This document shows positions 23,701-30,858 of a stretch of 64,000 nucleotides of DNA, piece by piece. Under the pieces are notes generated by a model that made no database searches, had not been told where the DNA came from, and worked only from the letters and a program-made list of their open reading frames with translations. This DNA is from Bolinopsis microptera (taxonomy: Eukaryota; Ctenophora; Tentaculata; Lobata; Bolinopsidae), in assembly GCF_026151205.1 (NCBI RefSeq), contig NC_087072.1, forward strand, positions 12,004,169 to 12,068,168, read 5' to 3'. A program made the position numbers and the translations under genes. Every line of letters starts with the position of its first letter. Within the stretch, counting starts at the first letter, position 1.

Positions 23701-26700
23701 TCCCTTATCGAGACGGCTTTGCTCTCGAAGAAGTCGAGTTCATCTGGTTACTTGGAGGAAATCAAGGCATGGTTTGGACGGATTTGGCTGTGACTCAACG
23801 TAATATTCCTTTTTAACATAAGATTGCGTTTTGTGGAACAATTGCTTAATCAAATTATGTAGGATACGAGATGGTTAAAATTGTCTCTGATATCTAATTT
23901 CCATTGACGTTTCCCAACAATACACTTACACAGCAAGAATTGCTAAAGATACAGAACTAAAGATGGTGGCTGCAACTCAGAGCAGCATCGGCTGGAATGG
24001 AGTTCCAACAAGAGCCATTGATGGATATACTGATGGAAACTTCTGGGCTCGGTAAGTTGACATCGTCTACTCGTCTAGATTCTAGATTGGTAGGTAATAC
24101 TGATAAATAAATTTTTAGCACTTGAACTGTTAATAAACAATAAAAGTTGACAAAAAACGGATGTATTATATTCTATGCACAGTGGGAACTTGATGATAAA
24201 AATGGCTTGGAGTTTGAGATAACTGCCAATATTTCAGCTCCTGCATGCACTCTGAAGGGTTTAAAAACAACTGGTGGATGGCAACTCTGGCTGAGAATTC
24301 CGCTGTTAGCAAAGTTGTTATCCACAACAGGGTGGATTGTTGTTCCGAGAGGATTAATGGAGCTAAGGTTAGCACGCCTAAAAACATGAATTATCAGGAG
24401 ATATTGTCCAATCAGAGCACAGTGGTTACACCACGTGACACAAACCAACCAATCAGAGCACAGTGGTTACACCACGTGACACAACCTAACCAATCAGAAC
24501 ACAGTATTTACACCACGTGACACAAACTAACCAATCAGAGCACAGTGTTTACACCACGTGACACAAACTAACCAATCAGAGCACAGTGGTTACACCACGT
24601 GACACAAACTAACCAATCAGAGCACAGTATTTACACCATGTGACACAAACTAACCAATCAGAACACAGTATTTACACCACGTGACACAAACTCACCAATC
24701 AGAGCACAGTATTTACACCACGTGACACAAACTAACCGATCAGAGCACAGTGGTTACACCACGTGACACAACCTAACCAATCAGAGCACAGTACCTAAAA
24801 CATGAATTATTCAGAAGTTCAGAGATGTTGTCTATAAAACCTCCGCAAATCTCAACATTTAACTAGTTTATATTATTAAGGTATTATAGTATTATAATAT
24901 TAAGGTATTGTAGTATTATCTCACTCCCATCAAGATTTACGTGGGCGAAGTGTTTTGTGGAGAGGTTCATTACAAAGCCGGTGTGGTTATATACGAGGTG
25001 CAATGTGGTGGAACAGTGGGAGGAAGTGTTAAGATAGTACAGAATGACCAGTATCTGACGTTATGTGAGGTGCAGGTATTTGGAGCACCTTCTCAACACA
25101 TCCCCCTCACTAACATTGCTACAGGTCTGTAACATGAACATTGATAGATAATACATTTGTTAATTGATTGAAATGTTAAATTGTATTAAGTTCATAATTT
25201 TCAGATTTATCATTCTGTAGTTAGAATTATTTCATATTTGATATTTGACGTGAACATTAAGGCGCCACAGTATGAGCATTATTAAAGTCACTATTGTGGC
25301 GGTACATTAGAACTAGACATATGCAGAGAGCTGAACAAATAATTAAGCAGGATCTCCGTCCTGGCAGAGTAGTGAAGGATGGTCTGGTGAAGCTAGCAGA
25401 GGTACAGATGGACGCACCAACGGGGACTACTGGGACGGATCCTGCACCCACAGCGCGTCAACCTCCTCTAACAAGTGGACCGTTACTCTCACTGCCGAGT
25501 ACAGGGTTAACAGGGTCGTTATTCACAACAGGGTGGATTGCTGTGCTGACAGGATTCAGGGTGTACAGGTTGGCATTTTGTTATTTACAACATATCAAAC
25601 TTTTAAAATAAAAAAATAGAAAAGTTGGAGGGCACTAAATAACGGTTAGACTGTGAGTGCTGACTAAAGACCGTTAGGCGGTCGCGCGCTACTGCAAGCG
25701 AGAGGGCTCTGGTGAGTGCTGACTCCGACTATGATATCTTGACGCTTCAAAATCTAGATGACATATTTTATAGGTATTTGTGGACAATCGTCTTTGTGGA
25801 ACAGTTGACTACGTGGCTGGGAAGAACGTGTTTGTGGTGGATTGTGCTGATCTGATAGGCAGTGAGGTCAGGGTAACTCAGGACCAAAACTATTTGACCC
25901 TTTGTGAGGTAGAGGTTTTAGGTGAGTCACAACAGTGAAAAACATTGCGATTTCGGCTCAGTCTACTAGCTTATGTAAAACTACATATGATTAATGATAC
26001 ATATGATAGAAGTCAACTATAATAATTGATACTCAATATATAAACTGGATTGGTCCTATATAAATTAACACATTGGATATGATGATAATCTCACCTCCCC
26101 CTTTGGCTTTATGGGCGATAATTTAGGTGACAGTTTCTAGTAAATTATAATTTCTAGTGAAATTACTTTTGTCTCATAGGCGCTGCCACGAGCCAGGTGA
26201 TAACAAGTGCTAGTTCAGAGCCAGGAGTGGTGACGAGGAGGATAACATCAGGGGAGGGCACACCCACCCAGTCTACTACCTCTCCAACTGAAGAAGTTAC
26301 TGAAGTAATCGAAACTACACTTACAGTAGAAATTACCAGCAAGCCAACCGACGAATTAACTGATAGTTCTACTGAAGAAGTTACTGAAGCAGTTACTGAA
26401 GAAGTTACTGAAGAAGTTACTGAAGAAGTTACTGAAGAAGTTACTGAAGAAGTTACTGAAGAAGTTACTGAAGAAGTTACTGAAGAAGTTACTGAAGAAG
26501 TTACTGAAGAAGTTACTGAAGAAGTTACTGAAGAAGTTACTGATGAAGTTACTAATGAAGTTACTGAAGAAGTAACTAGCGCGAGCATGACAACAGTGCG
26601 TGATATAACAGAAGATTACACAATAGTGGGACCCACTGATTCACTGTTGTGCAAGGAAGACGAGTTTATTTGCCCAGAGAGGTGCATATCTACATCCTGG

Positions 26701-29700
26701 AGATGTGATGGAGATATAGACTGTCTCAATGGAGAAGATGAGGAAAATTGTGGTAAGAATTAGTCATTAACCCAGTCTGGCCAAGGTCAAAAAGAAATCG
26801 TGGCAAGTGCCAAGTACGGAATCACGATTTTTCCCATTCTCCGCGACAAATCGCGATTTCCTCAGATCCTTGCGACAAATCGCTATTTTTTCAGTTCTCC
26901 GCGACAAATTGCGCATTTTTCTTTAAATATGAGGACCAAATTTGCCAATTCTCCTTTCAATCCGAGGGCCAAATATTACGTTCTTTATAATTATATGGAA
27001 CCAATCACATCCACAGCCTTCTGAATGTAGGTACGGACTTGAGAAGACCGAAAAATATTTTTTGCTCATCAGGGTAGCATGAAACATGAACAAAAGTAGT
27101 TTCTGATCCAGAACAACTTTGAAAAAATTTCGACTTATACAATTTTCGGTCCGAGTCATTCTCGATAGGTACTTCGATGGTAGAGCTCCCGCTTCCGAGC
27201 TCGTATTGCAACTAGGGGAGGCCGGGAGGTCTGCCTCCCAAGATCGTATTACATGGGGGAAGCCTCGAGTCCAAAATCGTATATCGAGGAGATCTGAGAT
27301 ACGCGTGTACATTTTGACTGTCCATTGTTAATGGACAAGGAAAGTGCCTCAATATGTAACTGTAAGTTACTCTTCTAGTCCATTTTGCAGAAAATTATTT
27401 CTATATATACATAACTCTTATAATAATTCTTACATAATAATTATAATAATTTTTTATTATCACTAGAATCCGCACAGACTTAATATGTGTACACACAAAC
27501 AAACTAGCAAGTCATTACCCTACGAACCAGTCTACCCCTAATTCAGGAGTGTCCGCTTATACTCGGACGATAAGCCCTCGGTCCCCACAAAAGATAATCT
27601 ATAGACTAGTAGTACAATTTGTGAAAAGGAACTCATGGTCAGTCGATAAAACACACGAAAAGCAGTGTGCTCCTTACCCCTTAGTCTCTAGCTTTGTTAT
27701 CAAAACACGTGATTCCACCACGTGATGTTATCTCATTGTAAACTGGGTTTATTCGTTTAATTACGTGTAGTATGGTAAAGTATTAACACAAGTTAACTAA
27801 TAATATTATGTGTATAGTATGAGTACAGATTCGAAGTGGAACATCGAGTTCCGTTCTGGCAAGCTAGGAGGAACCTTTGAGATCGTCTGGAAGGGCTGAT
27901 CTAAAAGCAAGCTCTGCTCAGTATTTATAACTAATCCAACTAGACTAACGAGCTAGTTAACGAATATATGACATCTAACTTTGCTCTGCAATTACATTAT
28001 CTTTCGCCGCGATTTTCGAGATGTTCGCCGCAATTTTGCCTATTTTGGCATGTCGCGGCGCCGCGATTTTTGACCTAAATAATCGCGATTTTCTTTTGTC
28101 ATTGTCTGGCCAATTACATGCTGATACTCTAAACTACTTTATCATCAGTATTTGTACATTCGACATAATTAGATACATAGAGAACGCCAATACACTAAAC
28201 AAGATTTAAATAAATTCAGTTATTTTGTTTACTGTGATTGCTTTCGTAAACCAGGGAATCAAAAAATTATAGTATCAATAATACCGAACGTTGTTAATAC
28301 AACATTCACGCAGGAAATAGTTGTTAATACAACATTCATGCAGGAAATAGTTGTTAATACAACATTCACGCAGGAAATAGTTGTTAATACAACATTCATG
28401 CAGGAAATAGTTGTTAATACAACATTCATGCAGGAAATAGTTGTTAATACAACATTCACGCAGGAAATAGTTGTTAATACAACATTCATGCAGGAAATAG
28501 TTGTTAATACAACATTCACGCAGGAAATAGTTGTTAATACAACATTCACGCAGGAAATAGTTGTTAATACAACATTCACGCAGGAAATAGTTGTTAATAC
28601 AACATTCACGCAGGAAATAGTTGTTAATACAACATTCACGCAGGAAATAGTTGTTAATACAACATTCACGCAGGAAATAGTTGTTAATACAACATTCACG
28701 CAGGAAATAGTTGTTAATACAACATTCACGCAGGAAATAGTTGTTAATACAACATTCACGCAGGAAATATTTGTTAATACAACATTCACGCAGGAAATAG
28801 TTGTAAAGAAAACCAATGCAGAGTTTCATCAGAAGACCCTTTTTTGGAAATGGGTCAAAAGTTGATAGCAAAGAATAAAGAAACTACTTTGGTTGTGGAG
28901 AAAACTGGAAGATTTGTTCTCTACTGCGAAAACAAAAAATTGATTTGGGAGTCCGGTACCGGAGGAGCATCCGTAGTGTCCGGTCTGATCATCCAGGTGA
29001 GTAGTTTTAAATTAATTAAAAGATGTGACGGAAATCCAAGACCTACATAGTCCAACTGTCTCCATTATCATTCATAACCAACACTGGTCTATTCTTACCT
29101 GGGGACCCCAGGCTATTATATTCATGTTCATTATCAAAATCATAATCCGAATAGAGATTCGGCAGAATGACAGGCTGAGTGCCGCCCAGTAAATCTATTC
29201 AAGCTTTGTTCAGATAGTGGTGTAACCCTTTAATACAGTTATCTTGTATTCAGTTATTTGTTACCGGTGTCACACACTCACAACATTTCCAGCGTCACAC
29301 ACTCACAGAGTCACAGTGTCACACACAGCACACTTACAGTGTCACACACTCACAGAGTCACAGTGTCACACACCCACAGAGTCACAGTGTCACACACAGC
29401 ACACTTACAGTGTCACACACTCACAGAGTCACAGTGTCACACACTCACAGAGTCACACACTCACAGCATTTCCAGTGTCACACACTCACAGAGTCATAAT
29501 GTTTCCGGTATCATATTTGTAATGATCGATTATTAATCATAACCAGGCTAATGGTAATATGGTGCTATATGACGACGATAACGAAGTATTGTGGGAAAGT
29601 GGTTCAGGTTCTGCTAACACACAGTCCAGTTACCACACACTGGTAGTAGAGGATGATAACACTCTCGTCCTCTTCAACTCCTGGGGGGTGTCTATATGGG

Positions 29701-29741
29701 AGACTGATACTGCGGGCCTATGTGGGTATATTATATTGTAA
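5685..29741 (+). CDS. Giant mosaic secreted lectin gene (20 exons, about 1126 aa)
   Basis: Coding exons: 5685-5793, 6095-6199, 6333-6452, 6845-7105, 14216-14332, 14948-15065, 15178-15288, 15515-15663, 15974-16123, 18816-18928, 23308-23445, 23685-23799, 23934-24051, 24238-24367, 24935-25124, 25351-25568, 25774-25921, 26180-26752, 28794-28996, 29547-29741. Every junction is AG/GT, all phases match, and the total is 3381 nt (1127 codons with stop). The predicted protein has a signal peptide (1 to about 32), PAN/apple-like (37-111), beta/gamma-crystallin-like (112-198), Thr linker (199-237), galectin 1 (238-363), galectin 2 (364-535), F5/8C 1 (536-681), F5/8C 2 (682-803), Thr/Glu repeat stalk, LDLa (about 958-994) and B-lectin (995-1126). 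Most domain borders are phase 1, as expected for exon shuffling. It is expected to be secreted and multivalent for glycans (inference). An AG at 5659 upstream of the ATG suggests a spliced 5' UTR. Joining the last two exons is the least certain step, because a competing terminal exon exists at 27829. Confidence 0.8.
5820..5925. repeat. Minisatellite, about 19-20 bp unit, 5 copies
   Basis: Units containing gtgggcgtgtgtataacac alternate with a gtatttgacac variant. The array starts about 27 nt after the exon 1 donor. Confidence 0.8.
6095..6452 (+). CDS. Lectin gene exons 2-3: PAN/apple-like domain
   Basis: Exons 6095-6199 and 6333-6452, both phase 1 to phase 1, give a small module. It starts [19 protein letters not shown] and has [17 protein letters not shown], then FTLRRGVNL and SWMAIS. 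The A-x-x-x-C-x5-C-x-G-I-T pattern and the closing -YTLR/FTLR-G...W are typical of PAN/apple-like folds in invertebrate lectins (family knowledge). Two cysteines are visible. Adhesion or ligand binding is the likely role. Confidence 0.55.
6510..6735 (+). pseudogene. Decayed duplicate of lectin exon 1 inside intron 3
   Basis: The stretch 6515-6627 repeats the exon 1 sequence (actcacttctttatgactca, then ttttattaacc, then gattc-gacacaggtt) with small insertions and a disrupted frame, still ending at a GT. The following segment to about 6735 recurs almost unchanged at 14070-14205. This shows local duplication of the 5' end of the gene. Confidence 0.7.
6845..7105 (+). CDS. Lectin gene exon 4: beta/gamma-crystallin-like domain
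   Basis: An 87-residue module, phase 1 on both sides. The key stretch is [20 protein letters not shown], which fits the Greek-key motif (Y/F-x4-5-F-x-G), followed by the calcium-binding type N/D-D-x-x-S-S motif in [11 protein letters not shown]. The first half ([15 protein letters not shown]) could be the preceding strand pair or a linker. Calcium binding is inferred from the motif only. The donor GTGAGT is followed within 6 nt by the 29-bp minisatellite. Confidence 0.65.
7112..11090. repeat. 29-bp minisatellite, about 137 copies (left part)
   Basis: The unit contains ggtgtttaaaccttgttgat followed by gtgttatgt, period 29. It starts 6 nt after the exon 4 donor and fills intron 4. Copies between about 7500 and 8340 carry variants (gttcat, atgcgtt, gtgttg, gttgatttg). 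From about 8340 to 11080 the copies are essentially identical. The array is interrupted by the LINE and resumes at 13779-14060. Confidence 0.97.
11091..13240 (+). pseudogene. LINE reverse transcriptase remnant (three open pieces)
   Basis: Open pieces are 11091-11500 (palm entry, GKAAGPDG), 11503-12288 (catalytic palm with YADD) and 12566-13240 (thumb/connection). The first junction is a frameshift. The second is caused only by the inserted fold-back element; the reading frame on both sides matches once that insert is ignored. The catalytic aspartates of FDFAKAF and YADD are present. Not expected to make an active protein. Confidence 0.88.
12285..12546. mobile_element. Fold-back insertion with 14-bp target duplication and hammerhead-like core
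   Basis: The sequence tggtataatcttaa occurs at 12271-12284 and again at 12533-12546, framing a 262-bp insert. Inside, a long inverted repeat (ctgatatctggatattatcc ... ggataatatccagatatcag) extends about 65 bp per arm. Near the loop, at 12436-12459, lies CTGAAGA, a GGCG/CGCC stem with loop TTGA, then GAAA, resembling a hammerhead ribozyme core. Variable 12-15 bp target duplications and hammerheads are known from Penelope-like elements, so a non-autonomous relative is possible (inference). I could not pair stems I and III. Confidence 0.6.
13779..14062. repeat. 29-bp minisatellite, right part (about 10 copies)
   Basis: Same unit and phase as the array at 7112-11090, separated from it only by the LINE. 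It ends at about 14062, where a copy of the exon 1/intron segment begins. Confidence 0.95.
14055..14205 (+). pseudogene. Second decayed copy of exon 1 end plus intron
   Basis: From aaagtacagccatgctgattctgacacaggtt onward (about 14062-14205) this matches 6595-6735 with few changes. The duplicated block therefore flanks the whole exon 4 and minisatellite region. Confidence 0.7.
14216..14332 (+). CDS. Lectin gene exon 5: Thr/Ser/Pro linker
   Basis: The acceptor ccttcag and donor GTGAGT bound a phase 1 to phase 1 exon of 39 residues. It is rich in Thr, Ser, Asp and Pro ([12 protein letters not shown], then [16 protein letters not shown]). Probably an extended O-glycosylated spacer between the crystallin-like and galectin parts. 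No other function seen. Confidence 0.55.
14395..14480 (+). pseudogene. Partial copy of lectin exon 2 and its acceptor
   Basis: Matches 6030-6118 (ggaatcggtgtg-caggtaat, then atttactt-taggaacttgga), including the splice acceptor. It then diverges into the GC-rich array, so exon 2 was duplicated here and destroyed. Confidence 0.65.
14500..14760. repeat. GC-rich 10-11 bp tandem array
   Basis: Degenerate repeats of ccgaccgacct and related cccgaccggcg and ccgaccaacct units. All overlapping open frames here are artefacts of the repeat. Confidence 0.9.
14948..15663 (+). CDS. Lectin gene exons 6-8: galectin domain 1
   Basis: Exons 14948-15065 (phase 1 to 2), 15178-15288 (2 to 2) and 15515-15663 (2 to 1). 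The order [38 protein letters not shown], then VVVLNN-GWKTEVR and [20 protein letters not shown], closing FPHRVD, follows the galectin beta-sandwich. Compared with the usual H-x-N-P-R ... V-x-N ... W-G-x-E-x-R sugar-binding residues, this copy has HVDFRP, VVLNN and GW-x-T-E-x-R. The W, E and R positions are kept, while the H/N positions are partly changed. Beta-galactoside binding is therefore plausible but not certain. Confidence 0.75.
15974..16123 (+). CDS. Lectin gene exon 9: start of galectin domain 2
   Basis: Phase 1 to phase 1 exon encoding a linker ([10 protein letters not shown]...[10 protein letters not shown]) and the first galectin strands [20 protein letters not shown], the counterpart of the PLEVGDT strand in galectin 1. 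Donor GTCAGT. Confidence 0.65.
16252..18760. mobile_element. Hairpin-headed repeat element, copy 1
   Basis: It starts with a near-perfect inverted repeat: arms 16252-16393 and 16427-16568, 142 bp each with one mismatch, and a loop of about 33 bp. About 2.2 kb of non-coding sequence follows and is collinear with 47350-48952. Both copies have atgctggc / cagtgctggc near 17800 / 48609 and its inverse gccagca-tgtgat at the right end, so the last part may be a separate hAT-like insertion. A (TA)n tract lies at 17560-17605. No protein recognised. Confidence 0.75.
18155..18280. mobile_element. 126-bp MITE with 9-bp target duplication, copy 1
   Basis: The element begins ttgattcacgatg (element start inferred) and ends gcgctacaa. 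It is flanked by gtgtaaaag on both sides (18146-18154 and 18281-18289). The two ends form imperfect TIRs (TTGnnnCrCGATG). The 9-bp duplication suggests a Mutator- or Merlin-type mover. It is nested inside hairpin-headed copy 1. Confidence 0.75.
18816..18928 (+). CDS. Lectin gene exon 10: galectin domain 2, central strands
   Basis: Phase 1 to 0 exon encoding [20 protein letters not shown], then [15 protein letters not shown]. It aligns with the AWGV...KFSVNI...LLHVDFRPF segment of galectin 1. The donor GTACGT is immediately followed by the target duplication of a MITE. The next galectin strand (VVLNSRT) comes only after an intron of 4.4 kb. Confidence 0.72.
18942..19060. mobile_element. 119-bp MITE with 9-bp target duplication, copy 2
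   Basis: Same family as 18155-18280, flanked by gtattatct at 18933-18941 and 19061-19069. The insertion lies just inside the exon 10 donor and duplicated intron bases starting at intron position +5, leaving GTACGT intact. Confidence 0.78.
19102..19160. repeat. 17-bp tandem repeat, about 3 copies
   Basis: Units of gtggcgtaacacgaaca. Short array in intron 10. Confidence 0.8.
19240..23075. mobile_element. 3.8-kb DNA transposon with about 670-bp TIRs, TA-flanked
   Basis: The ends are CAGTCAAATCCGTC at 19240 and the inverse at 23075, each next to TA (left attagta, right tagtact), so a TA target duplication is likely. The TIRs run inward to about 19910 and 22400 with few differences. The interior holds decayed coding pieces (20200-20720, 20730-21080, 21530-21650, 22010-22315). 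The last encodes a Cys-rich CXC domain. It fills most of intron 10 of the lectin gene. The superfamily is not settled; the TA target and CAGT end recall Tc1/mariner/pogo-like elements. Confidence 0.8.
22010..22315 (+). pseudogene. Transposon protein remnant with CXC (Tesmin/TSO1-like) domain
   Basis: The frame reads [20 protein letters not shown], has a stop shortly after, then [14 protein letters not shown], then [30 protein letters not shown]. The P-P-T...H-S-x-R-V-Y...L-x-P-x-x-W-G-W...C-x-C arrangement is one I know from repetitive transposon-like proteins in many invertebrates, often labelled Tesmin/TSO1-like CXC. One stop interrupts it here. Upstream pieces such as 21536-21647 ([20 protein letters not shown]) belong to the same broken gene. 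Confidence 0.6.
23308..23799 (+). CDS. Lectin gene exons 11-12: end of galectin domain 2
   Basis: Exons 23308-23445 (phase 0 to 0) and 23685-23799 (0 to 1). They give [20 protein letters not shown], then [19 protein letters not shown], then [20 protein letters not shown], matching the V-x-N, W-x-x-E-x-R and closing F-x-H/Y-R strands of galectins. The canonical V-x-N, W, E and R residues are present. The C-terminal strand is longer than in galectin 1 ([11 protein letters not shown]...MVWTDLAV). Confidence 0.72.
23934..25124 (+). CDS. Lectin gene exons 13-15: F5/8 type C domain 1
   Basis: Exons 23934-24051, 24238-24367 and 24935-25124. The sequence has [20 protein letters not shown], then [17 protein letters not shown], then [31 protein letters not shown] and [11 protein letters not shown]. 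This is the fucolectin-like form of the discoidin fold with the C-C pair (DCC) and the closing L-C-E-V motif. Fucose or other glycan binding is likely by family. An AT-rich tract and a 42-bp array lie between exons 14 and 15. Confidence 0.8.
24408..24792. repeat. About 42-bp minisatellite, 9-10 copies
   Basis: Units contain ccaatcagagcacagtggtt and then caccacgtgacacaaac. The array begins 40 nt after the exon 14 donor. Each unit carries CACGTG and CCAAT-like motifs, but no promoter role is implied inside the intron. Confidence 0.93.
25351..25921 (+). CDS. Lectin gene exons 16-17: F5/8 type C domain 2
   Basis: Exons 25351-25568 and 25774-25921. They encode [34 protein letters not shown], then [37 protein letters not shown] and [12 protein letters not shown]. 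It closely parallels F5/8C domain 1, with the same DCC and LCEV motifs. The first two thirds are in one exon here but two in domain 1. The acceptor (aattaagcag) has a weak pyrimidine tract, so the exact start could shift slightly. Confidence 0.78.
26180..26752 (+). CDS. Lectin gene exon 18: Thr/Glu repeat stalk and LDLa domain
   Basis: A 573-nt phase 1 to 1 exon. After a Ser/Thr-rich start ([14 protein letters not shown]) comes a block of about 15 in-frame T-E-E-V repeats built from a 12-bp unit (gttactgaagaa, 26380-26570). An LDL-receptor class A module follows ([12 protein letters not shown], then WRCDGDIDC and GEDEENC) with all six cysteines and the acidic calcium-cage residues. The stalk length probably varies between individuals, since it is a perfect minisatellite in frame. 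Confidence 0.8.
26770..28115. repeat. TCGCG-rich repeat sequence around the alternative exon
   Basis: Repeated cgcgacaaatcgcgattt-like words occur at 26825-26930 and 27990-28090, with tctggcca close to both outer edges. These may be the two ends of a degenerate insertion, but I could not define TIRs or a target duplication. The middle (27000-27330 and 27400-27800) holds nothing recognisable. Confidence 0.3.
27829..27899 (+). CDS. Possible alternative terminal exon of the lectin gene
   Basis: Acceptor gagtacag, phase 1 entry, then [23 protein letters not shown] and TGA. It joins exon 18 in frame and would end the protein 24 residues after the LDLa module, leaving out the B-lectin. It is short and without a recognised domain. 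It could also be chance. Confidence 0.35.
28290..28793. repeat. 30-bp minisatellite, about 17 copies, abutting a splice acceptor
   Basis: The unit is gttgttaatacaacattcac followed by gcaggaaata. The last copy supplies the acceptor of the B-lectin exon (acattcacgcag, then GAAATAG). Because the unit is a multiple of three, long open frames appear on both strands; they are artefacts. The difference atg/acg divides copies into two types, with the right half homogeneous. Confidence 0.95.
28794..29741 (+). CDS. Lectin gene exons 19-20: C-terminal B-lectin domain
   Basis: Exons 28794-28996 (phase 1 to 0) and 29547-29741 (stop TAA). After [16 protein letters not shown] come three bulb-type lectin repeats: [20 protein letters not shown] with [27 protein letters not shown], and [20 protein letters not shown] with WET. 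The L-V-L-Y/F...x-W-E-S/T pattern is that of beta-prism II mannose-binding lectins; the strict Q-x-D-x-N-x-V-x-Y is changed to G-x-x-V-L-Y and N-x-V-L-Y forms. It ends GLCGYIIL. If exon 18 does not splice here, this would be a separate small lectin gene starting at the ATG at 28850. Confidence 0.7.
29262..29500. repeat. Tandem array of gtcacacactcacagagtca-type units
   Basis: Irregular units of about 12-36 bp built from cacactcacagagtcacagtgt, in the last intron of the lectin gene. Confidence 0.88.
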
Positions 29742-30858
29742 TAAGAAGTATTCTCTGTCATTCGAAGAAATTTACTTGTCACAATAAAATAAAGCGATAC
29801 ATTTTTCAATTTATGTTTAAGTAGGTAATGTTCTCATTGAATGAATAGCAATTCAAAATTGGCCGGATTCTGACTTTCCTACTTTAGTGAGACTATTTCT
29901 TAGTGAAGCAAGTTCCCTCCCTGCTACTAGAGTATAGTTCCTAATTAGTAATTATGCTCTTAAGTGTGTTCCAAGATTATATAACTAGTGAAACCATGGA
30001 AACAGAATACCCGACATTGAGCTCTAAAATCCCAGCTAATCAGTAATCAGTAAACACGTACTTACAGGTAAACACATAATATACTTACAGGTAAACACAT
30101 ACTTACAGGTAAACACATACTTACAGGTGACGAGACTAAGTTCATGTGAAGATTTCGGTGATAAATATCAAGAACCTTCCAGAAATACCACCACTTACTA
30201 CCACTACCACTACCATGAGTACTATCAACATTAACGGCTTCCAATCTAAAACCAAATGATTCCGATAAACGATCATAAATATGTCTTTGTAAAAAATATA
30301 TGTGTAATTTTCATTGTCAGTATTTGGTTTTAATAGAAACGATATTTTGTATTGCATTCAAGCTTTTTTCTAGAAAAATCTAAATATTTTAATTTTTTAT
30401 TAATTTGTTATTAACTATTGGTTTTTGTTGCTATATAGTCAATGACTTGGCAAGTTGATTCATCAAGCAAATTGTGTTTGTCATTTGTTGGGGTCACGTG
30501 ATAAGTCGTTTAACTTTAAGATCACAGCAATCATAGTGCTTCTCTCGTCCAATGAAAACACTTGTATTGGTATTAAATGATAATAAATAAGAATTAAATT
30601 GTAAATATGAATAATAATAATAAAAATATCTAAAATATCTGAAATATCTGATTAATATCTGATTAATATCTTATTAATATCTGAACCCAATATCATAATA
30701 AATAGCTACAAACTTTCTACCCTTTTCGACACAAACATCTGCAACTGTTAAGATACAGAAATTGAATGTGTATAATGTCAAGAAAATCATTTCATGGAAA
30801 ACTCTCTCGTCAATATAAATATTCTTAATTTTAACTCTCATTATTCGAGTGAAAGTTT
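29742..30858. other. Intergenic between the lectin gene and a minus-strand gene
   Basis: It holds a putative polyadenylation signal (aataaa near 29783), a stray transposon end (cctgctactagagta at about 29920-29934, same as the ends of the 56652-59518 element), an 18-bp array at 30060-30130 (ttacaggtaaacacata) and AT-rich sequence. No gene seen. Confidence 0.5.

Noticed and set aside
28259-28871. Long open frames on both strands of the 30-bp array (10-residue repeats)
   Set aside because: The unit length is a multiple of three without stops in these frames, so they are open automatically. None continues into the B-lectin frame.
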